DNA from: Pseudooceanicola batsensis HTCC2597
GTDB lineage: Bacteria; Pseudomonadota; Alphaproteobacteria; Rhodobacterales; Rhodobacteraceae
NCBI RefSeq assembly: GCF_000152725.1
Contig: NZ_AAMO01000009.1
Location: 153,600-217,599 of the forward strand
Reading direction: 5' to 3'
DNA: 64,000 nt
The notes under the pieces are model-generated. The model saw only the letters and a list, made by a program, of their open reading frames with translations, had not been told where the DNA came from and did no database searches. Of the stretch, positions 50,858 through 60,243 are shown in pieces. The translations under genes and the position numbers were made by a program. Numbering within the stretch: position 1 is the first letter of the stretch; each line of letters opens with the position of its first letter.

Positions 50858-51685
50858 CTATTGGGAGGACAGTTCTATGCCGCCCTCCATGACGACCTGG
50901 ATGGAAAAGGCGTCGCCCGGTACCGGTGCGCGCTTGGTCCAGTACGGATCTCCGACACGGCGTCCGACTTCGCGAGCGGACGCCAGAATGGTCTGTGCGA
51001 TGGCTTCGATTTCGTGTGCCTCCGCGAACTCGGACGGATACGACAGGCTGAAGCCGATACTCTGCTGTTCGCTCGGGCTGGACACGGCGACCGCGAATGA
51101 GCTGAACCCCCGGTGCGCGGAACCGTCCACGGCCGCGTAGCCCAGGTCGCGGACGGTTTCCGCCCGCTTGTTGACCTCGGCTGGCGACAGCGACACGTTC
51201 GTTTCGGCGTGGTCCACCTGCGTCGTATAAAGCGCCTGTCGCTCCGCGTCGTCGAGACGCGACAGCAGCGACAGCCCGATCCCGGTGACATGTGCCGGCA
51301 TCCGAGCGCCCTTGGGAAGTACGAGGCGGATCGGATAGCTGCCCTGAAAAACGTCCGTGAGCACGATGTCCTGGCCGCTCAGCACCCCGACGTAAAAGGT
51401 CAGCCCGGTCTTTTCCACGAGCTCCCTCACCATGTCGTCGACCAGCGTCTTGATGTTGAGGTTGCTGTGGTAGAGATTGCCAAGCTGGAATGCGAGGACG
51501 CCCGGGACATAGGCCCGCGACGCGCGATCCCGCTCCAGCAGCCCCGCCTCCGCCATTGTCTTCATCAGCCTGGACACCGAGCTCTTCGGCTTTGCGATCT
51601 CGGCCGCTGCCTCCGAAACCCCGATTGAGGGCCGGTCGACAGCGAATAGCGACAGTATGTCGAGGGCGTTTTGCAGCGAACTCAT
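50858..51685 (-). CDS. IclR-family transcriptional regulator
   Basis: 275 residues. The N-terminal winged helix spans about 1-62 (SLQNALDILSLFAVDRPSIGVSEAAAEIAKPKSSVSRLMKTM and following), and the C-terminal GAF-like effector domain about 80-265 includes VLPKGARMPAHVTGIG. It is divergent from hyuAB and the first gene upstream of the importer, so it probably controls both directions with the ring-opened or free substrate as effector. The start at 51685 (MSSLQNALD) is conserved-looking; an ATG at 51706 is possible. Confidence 0.87.
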   Translation of the reverse strand: MSSLQNALDILSLFAVDRPSIGVSEAAAEIAKPKSSVSRLMKTMAEAGLLERDRASRAYVPGVLAFQLGNLYHSNLNIKTLVDDMVRELVEKTGLTFYVGVLSGQDIVLTDVFQGSYPIRLVLPKGARMPAHVTGIGLSLLSRLDDAERQALYTTQVDHAETNVSLSPAEVNKRAETVRDLGYAAVDGSAHRGFSSFAVAVSSPSEQQSIGFSLSYPSEFAEAHEIEAIAQTILASAREVGRRVGDPYWTKRAPVPGDAFSIQVVMEGGIELSSQ

Positions 51686-51817
51686 TTGTTGCCCTATGTG
51701 GAACATGTTGCTGCATATGATATTTAGCGTGGATTTTGAGTCAATACATTTGCTACGGTCTCGGTGTGGCGCCCTTCGGGTGCGCCCCTCGGCAATCGCA
51801 AAAAAAGGCACTCAATC
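51686..51817. promoter_or_regulatory. Divergent promoter/operator region between IclR and hyuA
   Basis: 132 bp, AT-rich relative to its flanks. It contains the palindrome AACATGTT (51702-51709) and a nearby GCATATGAT, either of which could be an IclR half-site pair. No exact -35/-10 was assigned. Confidence 0.45.
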
Positions 51818-53857
51818 GTGTTCAAGATCGGCGTCGACATCGGAGGAACGTTCACCGACTTTGCAGTCTGGAGGAGCGGAGAGGACACCTATGCACAGAT
51901 CGGCAGTCACAAGCTGTCGTCATCGCGGCCGAACTACGCCGAGGCGGTGGTGGACGGGCTGTCCGAGATCGCGAGGGCCTACGGGATATCGGGCGAAGAC
52001 GACCTGCTGGTCGTTCATGGAACGACCGTCAGCACCAACGCGATCATCGAGAGGTCCCAGCCGCCCGTCGCGCTCCTGACCACCGCGGGATATCGTGACA
52101 TCCTGGAGCTCGCGCGGCTGCGCCTGGACAAGCCTGTAGACCTGTTCAACCGGCGCCACCCGCCCCTGACCTCCCGCGAGAATGTCTATGAGGTGCCGGA
52201 GAGAATCTTGTCGGACGGAACCGTCGACACGCCGCTCGATACGGATGCCGTCCTCGCCGCGGCCAGAAAGGCGATGGCAGAGGGCATCCGCTCGTTCGCC
52301 GTGTGCTTCTTGCACTCCTACCGAAGTCCCAGGCACGAAAAGCAGGCAGCCGAACTGCTGAGGGACACGTTCCCCGAGGTCGACGTCGTCGCCTCGCACG
52401 AGGTGTGGCCCCAGCAATCGGAATACGAGCGCGCGGTCCTGACACTGCTGAACACCTACGTAAAGGACATCATGAGCATCTACCTGAGGGAGATCGAGGA
52501 TTACCTCGCTCGCACCTTCCCCAGGGCCCGGCTGCTGGTGATGAAGTCCAACGGCGGCGCGATGTCCTCGCAGGAGGCACGGGCTCTGCCCGTCCACACC
52601 CTGCTGTCCGGTCCGGCCGCGGGCGTTACCGGGGCCTACGAGCTGGCCCGGAAACTTGATGCCGGGAGCGTCCTGACCATGGACATGGGGGGCACCTCGA
52701 CCGATGTGTCGCTCGTTCAGCCCGACCGGGTCCCGATCACCGCGCAGGCCGAAGTCGGCGACTTCCCCCTCCTTCTGCCCGTGACCGCGGTGGAGGCGCT
52801 CGGCGCCGGCGGGGGGTCGGTGATCTGGCTCGACGAGGGCACGCTCAAGGTCGGGCCGCACAGCGCCGGCTCGGTGCCCGGACCAGCCTGCTACGGCAAG
52901 GGCGGGACGCTTCCCACGCTGAGCGATGCCTACCTCGTCAACGGCTACCTGCCCGAGACCGGCCTTCTGGGCGGACAGCTCCCCCTGTCGAAGGACAGGG
53001 CGGTCGCCTCGCTTGAGGATATTGGCCGCGCGACGGGCGCGGGGCCGGACGATGTGGCGGACGCCGCGATCGCGGTCGCGACATCGAACATGCTGGCGCG
53101 CACCCTGCCCTTCCTCGCGCGGCTCGGCGTTGAACCGAGCGAACTGACCCTCATGATATTCGGAGGTGCAGGCGGCATCCACGGCCCGCTGCTCGCCGAC
53201 GAACTGGGGCTCAGGCAGGTGCTTGTGCCGAGACTGCCATCGGTCTTCTGCGCCTACGGATGTCTCGTGGCCGACCTGGTGCATGACGCCGTGCAAAGCG
53301 TTCGCGGGCGAAATCTGGACGGCAGGGAACTTTTCTCCACTTTCCAACGCCTGCAGGAGGACGGCACGGCCTGGGTCCACGATCAAAGCAGTACCCTGAC
53401 CCGGACGCTGCATTTCGCCGAAATGCGCTATGCCGCACAGGCCTTTACGATCTCGGTGGAGGTCACGGACCTGGTGGAGCGCCAGGCCGACCACTCCTCC
53501 TATTCCGACGCCTTTCACGCCGAACACCAGAGGCTGTTCGATCACCACAACCCCGAGGCTCCCGTCGTGATCGACGAATTGCGCACGCGCAGCATCGGAG
53601 ACCAGTCAAAGCCCGGCGCCGGCACCGGGACAAGCGAGACGCGGGCGCACCCCGAGCCCGTCAGCAGGCGCGAAATACGGTTCGGCGGCGATACAATTGC
53701 GCGATGTGCAGTCTACGAAAGGGCTGCGCTCACCGATACGACGGCGATTCGCGGACCGGCGATCATCGAGCAGGACGTCGCGACCATCCTGGTGCCGCCC
53801 TCCTTCACCGCCCGGGTCGGCGCGCTTGGCGATCTCTGGCTGAAAAACGAGGTTTGA
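51818..53857 (+). CDS. hyuA: Hydantoinase/oxoprolinase family protein, subunit A (HyuA)
   Basis: 679 residues from the GTG at 51818, where the conserved VFKIGVDIGGTFTDFAV N-terminus begins; GTG and AAGG support is modest. Further actin-like ATPase motifs are LLVVHGTTVSTNAI, VLTMDMGGTSTDVSL and LSGPAAGVTGAY. With HyuB it forms an ATP-dependent hydrolase that opens cyclic amides (5-oxoproline, hydantoins, caprolactam-type lactams) or carboxylates ketones in related acetone carboxylases. The hyuB gene starts 4 bp later. Confidence 0.88.
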   Translation: MFKIGVDIGGTFTDFAVWRSGEDTYAQIGSHKLSSSRPNYAEAVVDGLSEIARAYGISGEDDLLVVHGTTVSTNAIIERSQPPVALLTTAGYRDILELARLRLDKPVDLFNRRHPPLTSRENVYEVPERILSDGTVDTPLDTDAVLAAARKAMAEGIRSFAVCFLHSYRSPRHEKQAAELLRDTFPEVDVVASHEVWPQQSEYERAVLTLLNTYVKDIMSIYLREIEDYLARTFPRARLLVMKSNGGAMSSQEARALPVHTLLSGPAAGVTGAYELARKLDAGSVLTMDMGGTSTDVSLVQPDRVPITAQAEVGDFPLLLPVTAVEALGAGGGSVIWLDEGTLKVGPHSAGSVPGPACYGKGGTLPTLSDAYLVNGYLPETGLLGGQLPLSKDRAVASLEDIGRATGAGPDDVADAAIAVATSNMLARTLPFLARLGVEPSELTLMIFGGAGGIHGPLLADELGLRQVLVPRLPSVFCAYGCLVADLVHDAVQSVRGRNLDGRELFSTFQRLQEDGTAWVHDQSSTLTRTLHFAEMRYAAQAFTISVEVTDLVERQADHSSYSDAFHAEHQRLFDHHNPEAPVVIDELRTRSIGDQSKPGAGTGTSETRAHPEPVSRREIRFGGDTIARCAVYERAALTDTTAIRGPAIIEQDVATILVPPSFTARVGALGDLWLKNEV

Positions 53858-53861
53858 CACG

Positions 53862-55838
53862 ATGCAATCCGCCTTTACCGAGATCATGCGCAACAGGTTC
53901 ACCGCTATCGCCGAGGAAGCCTCGACGATGGCCTATCGCACCGCGCACACCACGTTCGTCAAGCAGACCCAGGATTTCCAAGTCGCTCTCGCACGCACCG
54001 ACGGCGCCTTTTTCGCCTTTCCGACGATGACCGGTGTGACGTCGTCCGTGGCTCAGGACATTTCTCCATTCACCCGGGCCATCGACGAACCTTTCGAACC
54101 CGGCGACGTCATCATCACCAATGACCCGCACCGTACGGTCGGCCTCGTGACGCACACGATGGACATCCACATGGCCCAGCCGATCTTCTACAAGGGAGAG
54201 TTGATCTGCTTCGCGTGGTCCTTCGTGCACGCCACGGACATCGGCGGCGCCGTGCCGGGCAGCATTTCGCCCGACCTCTACGAGGTGTATCAGGAAGGCA
54301 TCCAGATCCGGCCGGTCAAACTGCGCCGCAAAGGCGTCCAGAACGACGACATTGTCAACCTGCTGAAGGACAATTCCCGGATCGGCGAGGAAGTCTGGGG
54401 CGACCTCGAAGCCATGCAATCCGCCATGCGTCTGCTCGAGCGGCGCGTCGACGAGATCTGCGACAAGATCGGGCCCGAAAGGTTCCGGACCGCGACAGAC
54501 GCGCTGCTCGACTACGCGGAGACCAAGGCGCGAAGCGTGATCGCGAACCTCAAGGACGGCACCTATCGTTTTTCCGACTACCTCGAGGCCGGTTCGGCGG
54601 ACGACGCCGTGCATATTCACTGCAAGTTGACGATCCGCGGCGACGAAGCCGAGATCGACTACTCGGGCAGCGATCCGCAGGTTGCATCGGCGCTGAATTT
54701 CGCGACCGGCGAGCGTACGCATCCGTTTCTGTGCACTGCGCTGACCAACTACATCAACACCATGGAGCCGTCGACACCGGTCAACGGCGGGATCATCCGT
54801 CCGATCCGTGCCTATGCCCCGAGGGGCACGATCATGAATGCCGAATTCCCCGCCGCCATGGGGAACCGTTGGGTGGCCGTCATGCGCACCTACGATGCAT
54901 TGATGGGATGCCTGAACCAGGCGATCGACGGCGCGATCACCGCGGGAGGCGCCGGGCAGGCCGGGATCATCAGCGTGTCCTGGCCCGAAGAAGCCACGGG
55001 CCGGACACGGGTCTCGGTGGTGGAACCCTTCTCCGGCGGCTCGGGCGGCCGGAGGAACATGGACGGCGTGCACGGCAATGACACCATGGTGGGCTACCTC
55101 AAGAGCACACCGGTCGAGAGCGTCGAAGTCGACTGCCCGCTTGTCGTGCGGCGGCACGAGCTGGTTCCCGAAAGCTTCGGCCACGGAAAGTTCCGGGGCG
55201 GGGCGGCTGTCCGGATCGAACTGGAGGCCCGCGCTCCGCAGTGCCGCATCGCCGTGCGGGGGCTGGACCGGCTCCGCTTCCAGCCATGGGGGGTGCAGGG
55301 CGGCGCGCCCGGGACTGCGGGCAAGCTTTCCGTGAGGAAGGAGGGCTCGGACGCGGTCATCCGCCAGATCAACATCCTCGCGCTGGCCCGGGGCGATACG
55401 CTCACCATGACCTCGCCGGGCGGAGGCGGTTTCGGGCCGCCCCTGGAGCGCGCGCCAGAGCATGTCCTGAAAGACGTGCGTGATGGTTTCCTGGGGCCGG
55501 ACACGGCGCGGCGGCACTACGGCGTCGCGATCTCGAACGGTCAACTGGATTTGGAGGAAACGAAGGTCCTGAGGGCCAGGATGATGGAGGAGACCGGGCC
55601 TCCGTCCCTTTTCGCCTTCGGAGTGGAACGGGAGAACTATCAGGCCACCATCGACCCAGACATCGCGGCCGTCGCGGCGAAGCTGGTCCTTCGGGAACCT
55701 CAAGGCAGACGTCCGGCCCTGATCCGGCAGATCCGCGGGCTTCAGAGGAACGGCGAACTTCCGGTCGACCCGGCCGAGGCGGAAACTTGGCTCCTGCGCA
55801 CGATTGCCTTCGCGCACCCTGCCGCCGAGGCCGGATGA
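53862..55838 (+). CDS. hyuB: Hydantoinase/oxoprolinase family protein, subunit B (HyuB)
   Basis: 658 residues, usual HyuB size is about 550-600. Family features: VKQTQDFQVALARTDG, the FEPGDVIITNDPHRTVGLVTHTMD metal-site region and GGGGFGPPLERAPE near residue 520. The extra C-terminal part (about 570-658) lengthens it relative to typical HyuB. It works with HyuA in ATP-driven amide hydrolysis. Last gene of the rightward operon. Confidence 0.88.
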   Translation: MQSAFTEIMRNRFTAIAEEASTMAYRTAHTTFVKQTQDFQVALARTDGAFFAFPTMTGVTSSVAQDISPFTRAIDEPFEPGDVIITNDPHRTVGLVTHTMDIHMAQPIFYKGELICFAWSFVHATDIGGAVPGSISPDLYEVYQEGIQIRPVKLRRKGVQNDDIVNLLKDNSRIGEEVWGDLEAMQSAMRLLERRVDEICDKIGPERFRTATDALLDYAETKARSVIANLKDGTYRFSDYLEAGSADDAVHIHCKLTIRGDEAEIDYSGSDPQVASALNFATGERTHPFLCTALTNYINTMEPSTPVNGGIIRPIRAYAPRGTIMNAEFPAAMGNRWVAVMRTYDALMGCLNQAIDGAITAGGAGQAGIISVSWPEEATGRTRVSVVEPFSGGSGGRRNMDGVHGNDTMVGYLKSTPVESVEVDCPLVVRRHELVPESFGHGKFRGGAAVRIELEARAPQCRIAVRGLDRLRFQPWGVQGGAPGTAGKLSVRKEGSDAVIRQINILALARGDTLTMTSPGGGGFGPPLERAPEHVLKDVRDGFLGPDTARRHYGVAISNGQLDLEETKVLRARMMEETGPPSLFAFGVERENYQATIDPDIAAVAAKLVLREPQGRRPALIRQIRGLQRNGELPVDPAEAETWLLRTIAFAHPAAEAG

Positions 55839-56216
55839 CGAGCGGAGACGCGTCGTCTTGCGCAGGAACACTCTTTTGACCACCGGGGGTCCTTAACCGC
55901 AGGTACAGATTTGTCGCGGCGGGTCGACCGTCGTTCGGCGCGCGGGCACCCCGCCTATATGGCCCGATGGGATCAGCGACACGAGCCGGGCCTCGCATCA
56001 TGACAAGTGCCCCGGCCCCACAGGCAACGCAGGGTAGTGTTCTCCGCAGAGCAATGCTCTTTCGCTTTTTTTGGAGCATCGGCAGGCAAAACAGGCCGAA
56101 AAGCGAAGAACGGCTACCAAGACGCGATCTCGGTAGCCGTTGTTTTCATTTCGCGAACTCTGGCGCGAGCCGATCTTCCGCCGGAGTGCATTCTCCAGCT
56201 CTGGCTCTGCGGCCGC
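55839..56216. other. Intergenic region between convergent genes
   Basis: 378 bp after hyuB. No gene seen. It contains the terminator-like hairpin at 56109-56141 and a T-rich stretch (TTTCGCTTTTTTT at about 56060-56072) that could end rightward transcripts. Confidence 0.5.
56109..56141. terminator. Bidirectional intrinsic-terminator-like hairpin
   Basis: AACGGCTACC (56109-56118) pairs with GGTAGCCGTT (56132-56141), a perfect 10-bp stem, followed by GTTTT on the plus strand and by TTCTTCGCTTTT on the minus strand. It suits termination from both the hyuAB side and the leftward binding-protein gene ending at 56217. Confidence 0.6.
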
Positions 56217-57431
56217 TCAGTAGAGGTCGCCGAACAGTTCCCATCTCTCGCCGTTGAACCTCATCAACTGCATGTTCTCGATGACACCGTAGTCGTCGGG
56301 GCTGGTGGTTACTGACACCCCCGGAAGCAGCATCGGGGGGACGTAGTCTTTGAGATTGGCGGCTTGCCGGATGACGTTCTCGCGGCTCAGGTCATCGCCC
56401 GCCTGCTCAAGCACCTTAACCAGCGTGTGCGCTGCGGCATAGCCATAGGCGGTAAGGATGCTGTTCTTGTCACCGTCGGGAAAATACTCATCCATAAAGG
56501 CGTTCCATTCCTTCATATCGGGCGCATCCGCCCAGGTCGGGTCGGTCGGGTCCTTGATGTACGCCGCGGAAATGATGCCTTCCGACGCTTCGGTACCAGC
56601 GGGCTTCATCACCGCCGCAACGGAATTCGCCACACTGTTGAGCAGCTGGACAGGCTTCCAGTCGATCTCGTGCGCCTTTCGGATTGCCTGCGCCGCTGCC
56701 TTGTTGGTGGCGATATTGACGAAGACGGTGGCCCCGGAGTTCTTCAGCGTCACGACCTGTGAATCAACCGTCGGATCGGATGTTTCGTAAGACGCCGTGG
56801 CGACGATCATCTCGTCGGCCTTATCCCCCAAACCGATGCGGAGGCCTTCCAGAACCTCGCGACCGTAGTCGTCGTTCTGGTAGAGAACGGCAACCGTCGC
56901 GTCGGAATGTTCTTGCAGGATGTAGCGGCCGTAGATGGTCCCTTCGTCCTCGAGCGTCGGGTTCCAACCGAACGTCCAGGGATATTCCTCGGGGTTGGTG
57001 AACGCCTTCGCGCCGCTCGAAGCGAACAGTTGCGGCACCTCGCGGGCGTTGAGATATTTGTGAATGGCGGTATTGGCGGGCGTGCCCAGGGTCTGGAAAA
57101 CTGCCAGAACCTCGTCCCGTTCCACGAGTTCGCGGGTACGCTCGACGGTCTTTGGCGGGCTGTATGCGTCATCATAGGAGATGAACACGATCTTGCGCCC
57201 GTTGATGCCCCCCTCGGCATTGACCTTGTCGAAATACGCCTGCTCGGTCTTCGCGATCGTTCCATATGCAGAGGCCGGGCCGCTGTAGGCTGTGGTGTTG
57301 CCGATGCGGATCTCCGTTTCGGTCACCCCCGGCATGTCCGCTGCTGCCAAGGGCGCGGCGAACATCAGCGCGAAAGCCCCGATGAGTGCTGCCCGCATCG
57401 TCGAGCGAGCCGGCAATTTGGATGATGTCAT
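56217..57431 (-). CDS. ABC transporter substrate-binding protein, branched-chain-type (orphan)
   Basis: 404 residues. Signal peptide (about 12-31, ending in AAADM) and the mature start VTETEIRIGNTTAYSGPASAYG of Leu/Ile/Val-type receptors (periplasmic-binding type I fold). No ATPase or permease genes are next to it. It is divergent from a LysR gene with a clean palindrome between them. Alone it may feed a remote transporter or a chemotaxis/sensor protein. GGGGAGA precedes the ATG at 57431. Confidence 0.88.
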   Translation of the reverse strand: MTSSKLPARSTMRAALIGAFALMFAAPLAAADMPGVTETEIRIGNTTAYSGPASAYGTIAKTEQAYFDKVNAEGGINGRKIVFISYDDAYSPPKTVERTRELVERDEVLAVFQTLGTPANTAIHKYLNAREVPQLFASSGAKAFTNPEEYPWTFGWNPTLEDEGTIYGRYILQEHSDATVAVLYQNDDYGREVLEGLRIGLGDKADEMIVATASYETSDPTVDSQVVTLKNSGATVFVNIATNKAAAQAIRKAHEIDWKPVQLLNSVANSVAAVMKPAGTEASEGIISAAYIKDPTDPTWADAPDMKEWNAFMDEYFPDGDKNSILTAYGYAAAHTLVKVLEQAGDDLSRENVIRQAANLKDYVPPMLLPGVSVTTSPDDYGVIENMQLMRFNGERWELFGDLY

Positions 57432-57593
57432 GACTTCTCTCCCCAGAAGCTTGTATACTATTCAAGAGGTCGCGCTCGGCCTTGCCGTTGGCTCGACCGA
57501 AGTTCCCGGTGCGGCCTGCAATTTGCGGTTGGCTAGTCCTCCCTCTCGTGAAACTTTAGTTAGGTTGCCTCGCGAAGGGCTAGGCGAACTCAA

Positions 57594-57610
57594 ATGATGG
57601 GGGCCATCAT
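57594..57610. promoter_or_regulatory. Candidate LysR operator
   Basis: ATGATGG-GGG-CCATCAT, a perfect 7-3-7 inverted repeat 43 bp before the LysR start and 163 bp before the divergent receptor gene. A smaller CATC-GAATTT-GATG repeat (57608-57621) overlaps it. Position and symmetry fit LysR autoregulation and control of the receptor. Confidence 0.6.
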
Positions 57611-57652
57611 CGAATTTGATGGCTGCACCGACGCTTCGGAAGGGGCTCATCC

Positions 57653-58594
57653 ATGGATCTGAAACAGCTATCGTATTTCATGCTCATCCACGAACACGGT
57701 AGCATCAGCAAGGCCGCATCCGCGGCAGGTGTCGTCCAGCCGGCACTGAGCTCTCAGATCAGAAAGCTCGAAGCCGAATTTGGTGTGCCTCTCTTCGTTC
57801 GCACGCATCGGGGTGTAGTGCCGACCTCTGCGGGCGACCGCATTTATCAGCTTGCCGCGTCCATCACCGCGAATATCGCCGATGCCAAGCAGGATCTCTC
57901 CGCGCTTGTCGAAGCGGACCAGGTCGGTGGCAGGATCAAGGTGGGTTTCCCGCCCTCCTTGGCCCGCGGCATCTTCAGCCCGTTGATGACCAGTTTCACC
58001 AATGACTTTCCCAATGTGAAGGTCACCATGATGGAAGCTTTCAGCGGCACTCTGACGGAATGGGTGATCGACGGCCGCATCGACTTTGCCATCGGCGCAG
58101 TGCCGCTGGATGTCGCCGGCCTGCGCCAGCGAAAGATATATACCGACAACATCGTGTTGATCTCGGGGCAACCGATTGCGGGGAAGCAACTGGAACCGTG
58201 CCGGCTGGACAACATCCCCGGGCTCAAGCTGATCCTTCCCTCGGAAGCGCACAGCTTTGGCGCAGTGGTCCGGAAGTACCTGGAGGAAGGAAGGATCGTG
58301 GCCGACTCCACCGTCGAGGTGGATGGCGCGTCCGGCGGTATCGCGTTGGCACGATCCACCGACTGGGCCGGTCTCTGTCCGTTCTGCGCCGTTCACGGGG
58401 ATCTGCGCCGCAACCAGATTTACGTGAACCCGATCGCGGCACCGGAACTGAAATGGGATCTGTATCTGCTCTACGACGAGAAACGCCCGCTGACTGCGGC
58501 GGCGCACCGCTTCATCGCAATGGTGGAACGCGAACTGGCCGAGCTGAAGAAAGTTTGGACCGAACTCAGCAGAACGAGTTCGGAGGCGATCTGA
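57653..58594 (+). CDS. LysR-family transcriptional regulator
   Basis: 313 residues. The N-terminal helix-turn-helix is MDLKQLSYFMLIHEHGSISKAASAAGVVQPALSSQIRKLEAEFG (1-44 region). The co-inducer domain covers about 90-300. The two neighbours, a receptor gene (divergent) and the hydrolase-crotonase pair (convergent), are its likely targets. Confidence 0.9.
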   Translation: MDLKQLSYFMLIHEHGSISKAASAAGVVQPALSSQIRKLEAEFGVPLFVRTHRGVVPTSAGDRIYQLAASITANIADAKQDLSALVEADQVGGRIKVGFPPSLARGIFSPLMTSFTNDFPNVKVTMMEAFSGTLTEWVIDGRIDFAIGAVPLDVAGLRQRKIYTDNIVLISGQPIAGKQLEPCRLDNIPGLKLILPSEAHSFGAVVRKYLEEGRIVADSTVEVDGASGGIALARSTDWAGLCPFCAVHGDLRRNQIYVNPIAAPELKWDLYLLYDEKRPLTAAAHRFIAMVERELAELKKVWTELSRTSSEAI

Positions 58595-58598
58595 TCCC

Positions 58599-59465
58599 TC
58601 AACCGTCCGGTGGTTCCCGATCGAACAGGACACCGAGAATGCCGTTCACCCGGTCGGCGGCCTCGTACTGGGCCCAGTGGCCGACGCCCGCCAGCAGGTG
58701 ACCCCGTGCCTGCGGGCCCCAGGAACGGACGAGGTCGGGACGATGGGGCAGATCCTCGGGCGGAGGGAAGGGGTCGCCGTCGCCCCAGATGCCGACGAGT
58801 TGCCCGTCGAACCCCGGCATGGTCTCACCGAGACCCGGGCCCCAGACAAGCCGCTCGACCCGCAGCCGCGCGAGAGCGGATCCTTCGTACTGGATCCGCA
58901 TGGCCTGGGGGCAGACGGCCGCGGGGTCGGCGAACATGATGGAGTTGAGGTTGAAGCGGATCGCCTCGGCCAGGTCCTGACCGGTGCGGTGCCGGACGCT
59001 GCGCATCGCGGGCGCACGGGGAGTGGAGAGACCGCCGGGAGCGATAAGCGCGATGTGGCTCTGCCGGCCGGGATGAAGCCGCCGCAGCGGGCCGGTCACC
59101 GCCCCGCCGAGCGAAAAGGCGACAAGCCGGTAGCGCGCCTCTCCGAGTATCTCGTCCAGCCCGCCGGCCACGCCACGGCCGATTGCGGCGATGGAGGGCT
59201 CGGGCGGCATGTCCGACAGGCCGTAACCGGGCAGGTCGGGGATCAGGACGCGGTGATCGACCATCAAGGGCTCGATGTTGCGGACGAAATGGGGCCAGCC
59301 GCCATAGGCGCCGTGCAGCATCACGAGGGGCGGACCCTCGCCCCATTCCGCCCAGTGCACGCGCGCGCCCGGGGGGCCGGTGACCCGGCGCCGCGCCGTC
59401 GCGGCAAGCCGGTCGAGCTGCGCATCCGGCGCGCAGAGCTCGGGCGGCAGGGACGTGTCCTTCAC
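58599..59465 (-). CDS. Alpha/beta-hydrolase
   Basis: 288 residues from a GTG at 59465. Nucleophile Ser in VAFSLGGAVTG (G-x-S-x-G variant FSLGG), oxyanion-hole HGAYGGWPHF, acidic residue in the DGD/D region and His in LLAGVGHWAQYE near the C-terminus. It resembles meta-cleavage-product/C-C-bond hydrolases and thioester hydrolases. The upstream crotonase gene ends 4 bp before, so the two probably act on the same acyl-CoA. Confidence 0.82.
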   Translation of the reverse strand: MKDTSLPPELCAPDAQLDRLAATARRRVTGPPGARVHWAEWGEGPPLVMLHGAYGGWPHFVRNIEPLMVDHRVLIPDLPGYGLSDMPPEPSIAAIGRGVAGGLDEILGEARYRLVAFSLGGAVTGPLRRLHPGRQSHIALIAPGGLSTPRAPAMRSVRHRTGQDLAEAIRFNLNSIMFADPAAVCPQAMRIQYEGSALARLRVERLVWGPGLGETMPGFDGQLVGIWGDGDPFPPPEDLPHRPDLVRSWGPQARGHLLAGVGHWAQYEAADRVNGILGVLFDREPPDG

Positions 59466-59469
59466 CGGT

Positions 59470-60243
59470 TCAGTACCCCTTGAACAGAGGCGTGCGGCGT
59501 TCGTTCATCGCGCGCACCCCTTCCTTGAAATCATCGGTCGGGCGCACGAGGCCCTGTTCGAAATGCTCGGCATAGGTGGCCAGCTTGAAACCGTCGAGGA
59601 AGCCCTGGCGCAGCGTGCGGCGGACCCCCTGCACGGCCAGCGGGCCAGAGGTCGCGATCTCCTTTGCCTTTCCGATCGCCATTTCGAAGACATCGGTCTG
59701 ATCCACGATCCAGTCGAGCAGCCCCATCTCGTGCGCCGCCTGCCCCGGCACGCGTTCGCCGGTCATGAACATCCACGCGGCCTTCTGCTGGCCGACGATG
59801 CGCGGCAGGCTGAAGGTCGTGCCGAAACCCGGATGATAGCCCTGCCGCGCGAAGTTGGCCGACAGCCGCGCCTCGGGGCAACCGACCCGGAAGTCGGCGG
59901 TCAGTGCCAGGCCGATGCCCGCCCCGACGGCCGCGCCCTGGATCGCGGCGACCACGGGCTTGGCGTTCGACACCAGCCGGTGCGCCTCCTGATAGAGATG
60001 CCGTCCGGCCTCCTGCGTGATCGAGTCGCCGTCGTCCTTGACCCGCTCCGCCAGGTTCGCCCCGGCACAGAAATGCTTGCCCTGCGTGCAGAGCACGATG
60101 GCGCGGATCTCTCTGTCGGCGTCCAGTTCGTCATAGGCGTCGCCGATGGCGGCAATCGCGGCGATATCGACGAAATTGTTCGGGCCGCGCTGAAGCTCGA
60201 CGATGCCGACATGGCCGTCGCGGATGATCTGGACGTCGCTCAT
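59470..60243 (-). CDS. Enoyl-CoA hydratase/isomerase family protein
   Basis: 257-residue crotonase. HFCAGANLAERV (about 62-73) and IQGAAVGAGIGLALTADFRVG (about 100-120) are the oxyanion segments; LSANFARQGYHPGFGTTFSLP replaces the usual Glu-containing loop, so it may not be a true hydratase. Start at 60243 sits behind GGAGGGAGGA; the longer start at 60405 is not supported. Co-transcribed with the hydrolase. Confidence 0.85.
   Translation of the reverse strand: MSDVQIIRDGHVGIVELQRGPNNFVDIAAIAAIGDAYDELDADREIRAIVLCTQGKHFCAGANLAERVKDDGDSITQEAGRHLYQEAHRLVSNAKPVVAAIQGAAVGAGIGLALTADFRVGCPEARLSANFARQGYHPGFGTTFSLPRIVGQQKAAWMFMTGERVPGQAAHEMGLLDWIVDQTDVFEMAIGKAKEIATSGPLAVQGVRRTLRQGFLDGFKLATYAEHFEQGLVRPTDDFKEGVRAMNERRTPLFKGY

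Noticed and set aside
53805..55883. 692-codon open frame opposite hyuB
   Set aside because: Antisense shadow of hyuB in GC-rich DNA; no domain, and the plus-strand gene is well supported.
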